DNA of 64,000 bases. Source: CAZICM01 sp964537685. Its GTDB lineage: Bacteria > Myxococcota_A > Polyangia > Polyangiales > Polyangiaceae. The position numbers and the translations under genes are program-made. The DNA is taken from assembly GCA_964537685.1 (NCBI GenBank), contig CAZICM010000002.1, positions 186,001-250,000 of the forward strand. The letters are read 5' to 3'. Below the pieces are notes generated by a model. The model was given only the letters and a program-made list of their open reading frames with translations, searched no databases and was not told where the DNA came from. This document shows, in pieces, positions 26,818 to 35,039 of the stretch. The first letter of the stretch is position 1. Each line of letters begins with the position of its first letter.

Positions 26818-27522
26818 ATGAAATTCAATCGATTCTTAGCTATTTCTTTCGTGTGCCTGGCAGCTCCGTTGCTCGGCATGGCTTGTAGCTCCGGCGGTAA
26901 TGGCGGCGGCGAAGGCGGAAGCGCAGGCCAAGGCGGCATGGGCCAAGGCGGCGGAAGCAGCGGCGCGCTGAAATGGTGGGCCACATGCGGCGATCCTGTG
27001 TGTATGGATCCGGGCCAGGGCGGCGCGGGCGGCGCGGGCGGAGGAGCTCCCTCGGGCGTCGATCCGTGCACGACAGAAAAGATCGGCGACGCGTGTACGA
27101 CCAAAGACGCATTGTGCTGGCCGGCGGGCAGCACATGCGGCGTCCTGCTGAAATGCAGCGACACCGATCCCGCGGTGATGTGCCCCATTTCACAGGCCGA
27201 GCACAAGACGAATATTTCTTATTTGCCCGAGCGGGATCTGCAGCAGGTTCACGACGATTTGATGCGGATGAAGATCGCGACCTGGCACTATAAAAACGAG
27301 CCTGCGGGCACGCGCGAACATTTGGGCTTTATTATCGACGATAATCCTCAAAGCCCGGCCGTGATGAGCAATGGCGAGCGCGTCGATTTATACGGCTATA
27401 CCAGCATGGCCGTCGCGGCGGTGCAGACGCAGGATAAGCGCCTGGAAGCGCTGGAGCGCGAGCTTAAGGCGCTGCGCGAGGAAGTGATTGGGCTTCGCGA
27501 GAAAAACAAGCGCTGCGAGTAG
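26818..27522 (+). CDS. Lipoprotein with a C-terminal S74-like intramolecular chaperone domain
   Basis: A 234-residue exported protein. The signal peptide ends GMAC (Cys23, a non-classical lipobox), then a Gly-rich linker and a Cys-containing segment. From about residue 124 the sequence matches the peptidase S74 / intramolecular chaperone fold: SQAEHKTNI aligns with the family SDxRLKxNI so Ser125 and Lys130 keep the five-residue spacing of the self-cleavage dyad, then MKIATWHYKNEP, EHLGFIIDDNPQS, DLYGYTSMAVAAVQTQD and a long charged coiled coil. In phage tailspikes this domain trimerises the protein and cuts itself off. Here it is on a short lipoprotein with little passenger. Ribosome-binding site GGAGGA. 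Divergent from the metallopeptidase-cNMP gene. Confidence 0.75.
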   Translation: MKFNRFLAISFVCLAAPLLGMACSSGGNGGGEGGSAGQGGMGQGGGSSGALKWWATCGDPVCMDPGQGGAGGAGGGAPSGVDPCTTEKIGDACTTKDALCWPAGSTCGVLLKCSDTDPAVMCPISQAEHKTNISYLPERDLQQVHDDLMRMKIATWHYKNEPAGTREHLGFIIDDNPQSPAVMSNGERVDLYGYTSMAVAAVQTQDKRLEALERELKALREEVIGLREKNKRCE

Positions 27523-27690
27523 CCGTTCCGTTTTCAATTTCATTCAATTGGCCACTCATTCTATCAATATTCACTGGCAATGAGAGGCCGGCCCAATCAA
27601 TCCTATAAAAATAAATACTAATTTCATAAATTTTCTAACCCGGCCATATGGCCTTCTCCAGTTGAAACCAAAGAATAGGAGTATTCGATC

Positions 27691-28569
27691 ATGCGAATTC
27701 AATGGCTGTCTTTTTCAGTGATATTCGGCGCTGCTGCGGCGCTGATCGCCGCCTGCGGCGATTCCGATACCGAAACGGGCGGAACGCAAACCACGATGAG
27801 TGGGTCGTCGAGCTCGGGCGGCAATGGAACGGCGGGCGGAGGAACCGGCGGCAACGGCTCGGGCGGAAGCGGAAGCGCGGGCGGGAGCGCCGGAGCGGTT
27901 TGCACGATGCCTACGCCCGTGGCTTGCTCCGACGCCGTCATTCAGCAGATGAACTTCCAGCCCGATGTGGCGCCTGGACTCATCACGAATCAGCCTGATG
28001 GCAAGGGTTTCCGAAGCATAATCGACGCGACGGCGGGCGGGTTCGGAGCGCCCAAACCCGATTCCTACGTGTACGGCAAATTCACATCGATGGGCTTGGA
28101 GAAGGTTGCGATCTCCGATGAAGCCTCGCTCGACTCGATGGATTGGGATATTGCATTCCGCAGATACGTCGTGCGCGTGAACAGCGCATCATCCGGCCCC
28201 TCCTGCGTCAGCGCGGCCCGCACCATTCCGGGAACGAAATACGAAGACGTAATGGCGGTCCCCGACGGCCTCATGCAAAAGACGGATTCGTATTTCACCG
28301 ATGCGCCTGATTGCATGCTGATCGAAGACGGCTCGGGACTTCCCGGCTCGCCCGCAACGGCACTCTCTTCGTATTGGCAATATCCGGGCTGCGTCAAGAT
28401 GACCGGCAATGTGTTTGTGGTCGAACTCGCCGACGGCCATCATCTTAAACTCATTGTCGATCAATACTATGAAGATGCAGCCGCCCAGAACCAATGCAAT
28501 ACGATGGATTCGGTCCCGATGGGCTCGAAAGGCGCCGTGCTAAACGTGCGCTGGACCTATTTGGATTGA
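27691..28569 (+). CDS. HmuY-like lipoprotein
   Basis: A 292-residue exported protein with lipobox IAAC (Cys22), a Ser/Gly-rich linker, and a beta-rich domain of the HmuY family: SLDSMDWDIAFRRYVVRVNS and VFVVELADGHHLKLIVDQYY are typical of it. HmuY proteins bind haem or related ligands at the surface in Bacteroidetes; in myxobacteria the role is untested and no haem-uptake genes are adjacent. AGGAG precedes the ATG at good distance. Stands alone between two other exported-protein genes on the same strand. Confidence 0.75.
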   Translation: MRIQWLSFSVIFGAAAALIAACGDSDTETGGTQTTMSGSSSSGGNGTAGGGTGGNGSGGSGSAGGSAGAVCTMPTPVACSDAVIQQMNFQPDVAPGLITNQPDGKGFRSIIDATAGGFGAPKPDSYVYGKFTSMGLEKVAISDEASLDSMDWDIAFRRYVVRVNSASSGPSCVSAARTIPGTKYEDVMAVPDGLMQKTDSYFTDAPDCMLIEDGSGLPGSPATALSSYWQYPGCVKMTGNVFVVELADGHHLKLIVDQYYEDAAAQNQCNTMDSVPMGSKGAVLNVRWTYLD

Positions 28570-28651
28570 TTCCGGTGTTATGCGTATAACATTATCGTAT
28601 TGAAATTTTATCAAATTGACTCCATGCACGGATTTTGAGAGGCAGGTTTCT

Positions 28652-30247
28652 ATGATCAAATACCGTTCCACAAAAATCGCAACCGCGGCCGTATTAACAA
28701 GCCTTGGTTTCTTAAGCCTTGTGGGCTGCGGCAGCATGGACGAAGGCGGTGATCTTTCAGCCCGGGAACCGGTTGGAAAAACGGCGCAAGCCCTTCGCCC
28801 CGACACTCCGGGCAACAATGAACTATTCCGCTTCGAGCCCGGCGATATCGTGGAAACCTACGGTTCGCCGGGCGGTCATTTTTTAGTCCATTACACAAAG
28901 ATGGGCAAAAACTCCGTTCCAATTGATGACACGGACAATTCAGGCGTGCCCGATTTCGTTGAAAATGTTGGGCAAGTCTATGATAATGTCTACACCCGCT
29001 ATCACGGCGAGCTTGGCTTCCGAATACCGCCCAGCGACGAATCCATCCCAATCGATAATGGGGGTGATGGCCGGTTCGATGTTTATTTGGTCGATTTTGC
29101 CGGGCTTGGGGATGGTAATTTTCAGGTCGACGATTGCCTGGCCAATACACCTGAAATCTGCATCGGCTACATGGTCCAGGAAAATGATTACGCGGGATAT
29201 AATTATCCCTCTGCGGATTATGCCAATCGCATTTTAGGAAGCCACGAATACTTTCATGCGATTCAGGCCGCCTATGACCACGATCAAGGAAGCATTTTCG
29301 CCGAGGGATCGGCGGTCTGGGCGACTGAAAAATTCGATGCATCGCTCAAGGATTTTGAGTATTTCGCCGACGGCTATTTAAGCAGTTCCGATCGGAGCCT
29401 CAATTTGCCGCTGCCTGGGCCGGTCGATCCATTTAGCTATGGGGCGGGTATTTATTTTCAATTCCTGGACGAGCGCTATGGCGAATCCATGGTGCGCACA
29501 CTTTGGGAGCGAAGCGAAAATGGAGCGAACGGCGTGGATAATCCCAATTGGTATCAGGAGCTCGATGCTCTGTTTGCCGATCAGGCCCAGACTTCATTCG
29601 CCGAGTCTTTTGTTGAATTCGCGACGTGGAATTTATTTACAGGCCAATATGCCGATCCTGCCCGGGGCTATAAAAATGGAAGCTCTTATCCTCTCGTAGG
29701 CGTCAATATTGTTAGTGCACCCTATATGGACGATGCATTGCGTGTATTCTATGCATCAAGCCAATACTATAAAATAGCCGTCGCAGGACGGAGCACCTTC
29801 ACGGCCGCCGTGGTTCCGCCCAAGGACGCGCCCGAGGAAAAGGATGGCCTGGTGATGCTGCTGGTCGCCTCAAGGAAGAATCAGCTCGATCCTGTGCTGC
29901 AAATCAGCGATGTGAGCGCCGGCAAGGAGACGATCAATACCGAAGGCGCAGACAATGCTTTCGTTGTTGTTATCAATACCTTGCAAAGTGGAAATTCCCG
30001 GCGGCCAGGGCTGTGCATAGGAACGCCCGAGGAAGTTGAAGCCTGCAAAAATACGCTTGTTCCGCCCGATCCTCCGCCGGTCATGAATCCTCCGGACCCC
30101 AATCCGATGGATAAGCCGCCGCTGCCAAGCGAGCCGCCGCCGGACACGGGCTGCGCCTGCGGTATCGCAAACAATGGCGCTCAACTGGGCTTTTGGGCCT
30201 TGCCTCTTGCGCTCTTGCCTTGGTTTGCCCGGCGCCGCCGTAAATAA
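28652..30247 (+). CDS. Exported HExxH metalloprotease-like protein (MXAN_6640 type) with MYXO-CTERM
   Basis: A 531-residue protein with an N-terminal lipobox LVGC (Cys26) and a C-terminal MYXO-CTERM tail (GCAC, a hydrophobic stretch, then ARRRRK). The core has HEYFHAIQ (His198, Glu199, His202) with a Glu in AEGSAVWATE about 16 residues later, consistent with a zinc protease; the upstream part (DNSGVPDFVENV, DGRFDVYLVDF) matches a myxobacterial family of putative metalloproteases. A Pro-rich stretch precedes the tail. The ATG at 28652 has AGAGGCAGG upstream; a TTG at 28616 gives no signal peptide at its start. The tail-coding DNA overlaps, on the other strand, the tail of the convergent subtilase. 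Confidence 0.82.
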   Translation: MIKYRSTKIATAAVLTSLGFLSLVGCGSMDEGGDLSAREPVGKTAQALRPDTPGNNELFRFEPGDIVETYGSPGGHFLVHYTKMGKNSVPIDDTDNSGVPDFVENVGQVYDNVYTRYHGELGFRIPPSDESIPIDNGGDGRFDVYLVDFAGLGDGNFQVDDCLANTPEICIGYMVQENDYAGYNYPSADYANRILGSHEYFHAIQAAYDHDQGSIFAEGSAVWATEKFDASLKDFEYFADGYLSSSDRSLNLPLPGPVDPFSYGAGIYFQFLDERYGESMVRTLWERSENGANGVDNPNWYQELDALFADQAQTSFAESFVEFATWNLFTGQYADPARGYKNGSSYPLVGVNIVSAPYMDDALRVFYASSQYYKIAVAGRSTFTAAVVPPKDAPEEKDGLVMLLVASRKNQLDPVLQISDVSAGKETINTEGADNAFVVVINTLQSGNSRRPGLCIGTPEEVEACKNTLVPPDPPPVMNPPDPNPMDKPPLPSEPPPDTGCACGIANNGAQLGFWALPLALLPWFARRRRK

Positions 30248-31926
30248 ATCAGCACGCCTGCGCCATAGAAAAAGCCCGCCGGCCACGAAGCCTCAGAAAA
30301 TCCCGCCACTGCACAGGTGCATCCTTCATCGTCGGAATCGCCGCCGGGAGGAGGAGCCGGTGTGCCCGCGTCCTCGCCTGGAACGCCCGCATCCTCGCCC
30401 GAACCGCCGCCCGCGCCCGCATCAGGCGCATCCATAATGCCCAAGGCATTTTTGAGCGCAGCGACCGGATCGATAATTCCATAACCAAATATTTTATCGT
30501 GCCCATTGGCATCGGGAACGGCATAGGGCGCCGGGCGGGCAGTTTTGATCAAAATGTCGACCAATTCGGTCGAAGTTTTTCCGGGGGCCGAGGAAACGAC
30601 CAATCCCGTAATGCCCGCGGCAACAGGGCAGGCCGAAGATGTGCCGCCAAACGATTTTTCGTAATCACTGACATCATAACCGTCGGCGCCGGAGATATCG
30701 GTGGTTAGGGTGCCTGTGGGAGCGACCAAATCGATCGAATCTCCAAAATTGGTGAACGAGGTTTCTGAATCGAGGTTGTTGATCGCGCCTATGCCCAATA
30801 CACCGCGCACCGCGAGCAATTCGTCATTTTTAATTTCCCGCGCATCGTTGCCCGCGGCAAATACAACGACCGCGCCCAAGCCATTGCGGCCTGTGTCAAA
30901 TACCTCGTTAATCGCTATCTCCAGCGGCCCCGGAGCAGGAATCGAATCCACAAAGCCCCAGCTATTGGACACCACGGCCGCATTGTTGGTCAATGCGAAG
31001 TTAAATGCCTCGACGTCCGCAGAAAGAGGCACCATCGAATTGCCATCCAATAATTTCACACAGCGAAGGCGGCATTCGGGGCAGGCTCCGCTGATTCCCT
31101 CGGCATTGTTCGTCGATGCGGCGATCAGGCCGGCACAAGCCGTTCCGTGCGCATTATCCTGGGTATTGGGCGTGGGCGATGGATCGTCGTCCAGCGCCAG
31201 CACATCGCGGCCGGGATCCATTTTGGCCACCAAATCCGGATGGGCGGCGTCGCAGCCGCTGTCGATAACGACAATTGAAATGGACTGATCTCCTTTTGAA
31301 TAGCCCCAGGCTTCGGTCATTTTAAGATTTTTAAAAAACCATTGGCCGGGGAGGCGCGGATCGTCGGGTACCCAAGGCTCGGCGAGGCTTTTATGGCGAA
31401 GCCACAGATCCGGAATACTGCGCGCAATGCCCGGTACGCCCCTGAGCTCCAGCGAAAGTTTCAAGCCATCGATATCTTCGCGTTTTGATTCGGCAATAAA
31501 TAGTCCCGCGGAAGGCATAATGCTCTGAACGAGCTGCACGCCGAGCTCGGCCAGGCGGCGGGCGGCCTGCGTTTCCAAAAGGCCGGGGAGATGAACAATC
31601 GCCCGCTTTCCTATCCACGCATCGGCGGGCTTTTCGCGGCCTTCATAAAAGAGCCGTACATGTTCAAGGCGCTGGCCTCTATGGGGATTTAAAACCCATT
31701 CGCCTGTGTGCTCGGCGTAAATGCGCCGCTCTCCGTCCCAGAATAGCTCGGCGCCCTCTGGAATTTCGATCGTATTGGCTGCAATTGCCGGCGAGTCCGT
31801 GGCTTCGCCGCTGGGGTTGCCGCTTCTTTCGGCACATCCGCCGAAACCCGCCGATAAGCCGGCGGTCAATCCAATTAAAAGAATAGATGCTCTGATCCAA
31901 TTGTACTTGGCCACCGGAAACTCCAT
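30181..31926 (-). CDS. Subtilisin-like serine protease (S8) with MYXO-CTERM
   Basis: A 581-residue exported protease. The signal peptide ends with FGGC (Cys31), so lipidation is possible. After a pro-region come the triad motifs: VVIDSGCD (Asp), NAHGTACAG (His) and GGTSSACPVAAG (Ser), plus the oxyanion Asn in FAAGND. A Gly/Asp/Ala/Pro-rich linker leads to a MYXO-CTERM: GCTCAV, a hydrophobic segment, and LRRRR, followed by 15 extra basic residues that are unusual. That extra end is the part that overlaps the convergent protease gene by 67 bases. Probably involved in extracellular protein digestion or surface processing. The ATG at 31926 has no strong ribosome-binding site. Confidence 0.88.
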   Translation of the reverse strand: MEFPVAKYNWIRASILLIGLTAGLSAGFGGCAERSGNPSGEATDSPAIAANTIEIPEGAELFWDGERRIYAEHTGEWVLNPHRGQRLEHVRLFYEGREKPADAWIGKRAIVHLPGLLETQAARRLAELGVQLVQSIMPSAGLFIAESKREDIDGLKLSLELRGVPGIARSIPDLWLRHKSLAEPWVPDDPRLPGQWFFKNLKMTEAWGYSKGDQSISIVVIDSGCDAAHPDLVAKMDPGRDVLALDDDPSPTPNTQDNAHGTACAGLIAASTNNAEGISGACPECRLRCVKLLDGNSMVPLSADVEAFNFALTNNAAVVSNSWGFVDSIPAPGPLEIAINEVFDTGRNGLGAVVVFAAGNDAREIKNDELLAVRGVLGIGAINNLDSETSFTNFGDSIDLVAPTGTLTTDISGADGYDVSDYEKSFGGTSSACPVAAGITGLVVSSAPGKTSTELVDILIKTARPAPYAVPDANGHDKIFGYGIIDPVAALKNALGIMDAPDAGAGGGSGEDAGVPGEDAGTPAPPPGGDSDDEGCTCAVAGFSEASWPAGFFYGAGVLIYLRRRRANQGKSARGKAQKPS

Positions 31927-31960
31927 GCGTTTTCAAACGTGTTTCAATGCATTTTAATCC

Positions 31961-33577
31961 TCAGAGCGGCTGAGGCGTGCAGGGTTTTGCGCCGTCTTTG
32001 GGAAGCATGCCTTCCGCCCAGCGGTCATAAAAATACCGGGGCACATAGGCGCCCAATTGGCTAATGATCGACCATTGCCAAGGAAAGCGGATTACCCGTT
32101 CGCCCCTGGCAATGCCCTCCACGAAGCGTTCGGCGGCTTTATCGGCCTGCTGAAGAAAAGGCATCCGGATACAGCAGTCGGCGTCGGTCAGCTCGGTTTG
32201 CACAAAGCCGGGCTCGATTAAACAGAGCTTTACGCCGTGCATGTTGGCGTCGGCCCGGAGACCGTCGATAAGTGCGCGCAATGCCGCTTTGCTGGCGGAA
32301 TACGGGCCGGAACCAGGCAATCCCCTATCGGCGGCCATCGCGCCCGTGACCGCAATGGTGCCCGAACCCCGCTCTTGCATAGCGGGAAGCAATTCGTTCA
32401 TCCAGTAAACAGTTCCCAAGTAATTGGTCCGGATAATCTTTTCAATGCGTTCGGCGGAGAAGCTCGTGGACCAGCAGGCGAGCGGCCCGTCGTCTTTGTC
32501 GCCGTAGCCTCCCGCATTGAGGTGGGCGATATCTACCAATCCAATCGTATTTTTTATTTTTTCTGCGGCGGCTTTTACGTCGGGCTGTTTGGAGTTATCG
32601 CCTGTCAATACGATCGTTTTGGACGCGCCGAGTCTTTCGCACTCTTTGGCGACCAGCTCCAAGCGTTCGGCTCTGCGGGCGAAGAGGGCGATGCTCGCGC
32701 CTTGGCGGGCATATTGATATGCGAGCTCGCGGCCAATTCCGCTGGAGCCTCCCGTGATGAGAACGCTTCTGGTTTGGAGGGAGGATTTTGTATCCGAATG
32801 CCGTGACCGGGTTCCCCACAGATAATTCTGCTGAAACACCGAGGGCAAACCAAAATACAAAAGTGCATCTTTGATATTCTCTTTAAATCGCACGGCGGGC
32901 GACACTTTGGTATCGGTCATATAGGAGAGCGACAAAACCACGCGCTCTTCGCCCGATCCCAGCGGGGTTACGCTGTGCCACAATTTCGATCCATTGAAGA
33001 TGGCCATCGATCCTGGATGTGTCTTCAATTCGATGGTTTTTTCGGGTTTGTTTTGATCGCCTTTGAATAAATGGCAGGCCAAGCGGCTGCTCGACTTGTC
33101 AATCAATCCGATGATAATGGTATAGGAAGCGCCCTGTTCGCAGCCGCAGGTATCGTAGTGAGGCCGCATGAAATCGCCCTGCTCTGTATACGAATAAACA
33201 GCGCATGCGTGATCGTCGTCGGGCGATTTGAGAAAGAGTTCCTTCCCTGCGAGACGGCTCATGAAGGCGATAAATGCAGGGCTATGGTAGAGCGACATCA
33301 TGATTGGGGCGTGCTTCAGGAGCGTGCGGTAGCCGATATTGCCGCCCTTGCGCACGAAGGGAACGTGATTTCGATGGACGTGGTTTCGCAGGCGTTCGTA
33401 TTCGCCAAGAATGGGATCTAGGATTTCGGGCGGCAGTGCGTGCTCGAGAAATACACATTCATTTTGATCAGCGTATGTCTTATGAATGCGATCGAAATCC
33501 AATGCCGCAATGGCTTTGGCCATCGCGCCGTCCGCATCCTTTTTATAGGTTTGCCTCACGCTTTCGGTAGCCATCAT
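31961..33577 (-). CDS. Fusion of 2OG-Fe(II) oxygenase and short-chain dehydrogenase/reductase
   Basis: A 538-residue two-domain enzyme. Residues about 40-225 form a prolyl-4-hydroxylase-like 2-oxoglutarate/Fe(II) dioxygenase: iron ligands HYD (His140, Asp142) and the distal His201 in LWHSVTPL, with the 2OG-binding Arg212. Residues from about 270 form a short-chain dehydrogenase: GGSSGIGREL (NAD(P)-binding), NAG, and catalytic Tyr426/Lys430 in YSASK. Thus oxidation by hydroxylation and by dehydrogenation may act on the same substrate. The reading frame is uninterrupted across the joint. GAGGAG lies upstream of the ATG. It lies 46 bases downstream of the pyrimidine catabolism operon on the same strand; whether it belongs to it is unclear. 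Confidence 0.85.
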   Translation of the reverse strand: MMATESVRQTYKKDADGAMAKAIAALDFDRIHKTYADQNECVFLEHALPPEILDPILGEYERLRNHVHRNHVPFVRKGGNIGYRTLLKHAPIMMSLYHSPAFIAFMSRLAGKELFLKSPDDDHACAVYSYTEQGDFMRPHYDTCGCEQGASYTIIIGLIDKSSSRLACHLFKGDQNKPEKTIELKTHPGSMAIFNGSKLWHSVTPLGSGEERVVLSLSYMTDTKVSPAVRFKENIKDALLYFGLPSVFQQNYLWGTRSRHSDTKSSLQTRSVLITGGSSGIGRELAYQYARQGASIALFARRAERLELVAKECERLGASKTIVLTGDNSKQPDVKAAAEKIKNTIGLVDIAHLNAGGYGDKDDGPLACWSTSFSAERIEKIIRTNYLGTVYWMNELLPAMQERGSGTIAVTGAMAADRGLPGSGPYSASKAALRALIDGLRADANMHGVKLCLIEPGFVQTELTDADCCIRMPFLQQADKAAERFVEGIARGERVIRFPWQWSIISQLGAYVPRYFYDRWAEGMLPKDGAKPCTPQPL

Positions 33578-33623
33578 GACATTGACTCCTCTATTTTAAG
33601 ATGTCAGAAAAAATACCAACAGA

Positions 33624-35015
33624 TTAATGATGTGACTTATCGTGATGGTGGGGATGGTGCTGAGCTTCCGGATGCTCGGCTTCATATTGCTTCCAGGTGT
33701 GAGCCGTACCGCCCGCGGCGACTTCCTCCATGGTGATACAGCCTTCCACCGGGCAAACCAGGGCGCACAGATTGCAGCCAATACATTCGTGTTCATCGAC
33801 CTTGGGCACGCGGATGCCTGTTTTTGAAGCGGCATACGCATCGCTTGCGTGCATGATGCGGGGCGAAGGCTGGAGGCGCGCATTCTGGCCATGGTCGGGC
33901 TCGCCGTGCCACGCTCCGCAGAGGCCCGCCGCCGTGTGAATACATTGGTGTGCGCCGTCTAAACAAGCGATATAGCATTTTTGACATCCAATGCAGGTTT
34001 CCGCATTGATCTTCGCCACCACTTTGTAATTGAGATCTAAATCGCCCCATTCGGTGAAGGCCCTGATGGCTTTGCCCCGGAGTTCATTGACCGATTTCAT
34101 TCCGCGTTCGTCGAGGAACATGGAGAGGCCCTCGATCATGTCTTCAACAATACGATAGCCATGATGCATCACCGCGGTGCATACCTGCACGCTGGTGGCG
34201 CCGAGGGCAATGAATTCGGCCGCGTCGCGCCAATTGGAAATGCCGCCGATCCCGCTAATGGGAATATTGACCTCGGGATGGCGGGCCAGCGCGCCGACCA
34301 TATGAAGAGCAATGGGTTTTACGGCTGGGCCGCAATAACCGCCGTTGGTGCCCCGCATGCCAACGCGGGGAAGCGGTGTGAAATGATTTAAATCGAGTCC
34401 GATGATCGATTTGATCGTATTGATGAGGGATAGGCCGTCGGCGCCTCCCTTCACTGCGGCGACGCCGGGTTCGGTAATGTCGCCGATATTGGGTGTGAGT
34501 TTTACCAATACAGGTGTTTTGGCGAATTCTTTAGCCCACGATGTAATTTCGCGGAGCACTTCGGGCTCTTGGCCGACGGCGCTGCCCATTCCGCGCTCGC
34601 ACATGCCATGAGGACAGCCGAAATTCAGTTCCAGGCCATCGCATCCCGTGTCTTCCGAGCGGCGTATAATATCGCGCCATTGATCTTTGGACTCGACCAT
34701 TAATGAAACAATGACGGCATGCTTGGGATAGCGTTTTTTGACTTCGGCTATTTCTTTGAGATTAACTTCCAGCGGCCGATCGGTGATCAATTCGATATTG
34801 GTGAAACCCGCAATCTTTTGAAGTCCTACGTCGAGGGCCCCAAAGCGCGAGGACACGTTTACAATCGGATCGCCCAAGGTTTTCCAAACGGCGCCTCCCC
34901 AGCCCGCATCGAAGGCCCGCATAACTTGTTCGCCCGAATTCGCAGGCGGCGCGCTGGCCAGCCAAAAAGGATTCGGGCTTTTAATTCCGCACATATCAAT
35001 GGATAGGTCCGCCAT
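33624..35015 (-). CDS. preA: NAD-dependent dihydropyrimidine dehydrogenase subunit PreA
   Basis: A 463-residue flavoprotein catalysing reduction of uracil or thymine to the dihydro form, as one half of PreTA. Sequence shows the dihydroorotate-dehydrogenase-like barrel at the N-terminus (FWLASAPPANSGE, VWKTLGDP, CDGLELNFGCPHGMCERGMG), then a region with ISGIGGISNWRDAAEFI, and two 4Fe-4S clusters at the C-terminus (CIGCQKCYIAC and CIGCNLCALVCPVEGC). The last 15 residues are very His-rich (HHPHHHDKSHH), which is not typical and may bind metal. It is the last gene of the pyrimidine operon, 25 bases after preT. Confidence 0.92.
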   Translation of the reverse strand: MADLSIDMCGIKSPNPFWLASAPPANSGEQVMRAFDAGWGGAVWKTLGDPIVNVSSRFGALDVGLQKIAGFTNIELITDRPLEVNLKEIAEVKKRYPKHAVIVSLMVESKDQWRDIIRRSEDTGCDGLELNFGCPHGMCERGMGSAVGQEPEVLREITSWAKEFAKTPVLVKLTPNIGDITEPGVAAVKGGADGLSLINTIKSIIGLDLNHFTPLPRVGMRGTNGGYCGPAVKPIALHMVGALARHPEVNIPISGIGGISNWRDAAEFIALGATSVQVCTAVMHHGYRIVEDMIEGLSMFLDERGMKSVNELRGKAIRAFTEWGDLDLNYKVVAKINAETCIGCQKCYIACLDGAHQCIHTAAGLCGAWHGEPDHGQNARLQPSPRIMHASDAYAASKTGIRVPKVDEHECIGCNLCALVCPVEGCITMEEVAAGGTAHTWKQYEAEHPEAQHHPHHHDKSHH

Positions 35016-35039
35016 TTTATTTTCCCTTCGTCCTTTTGC

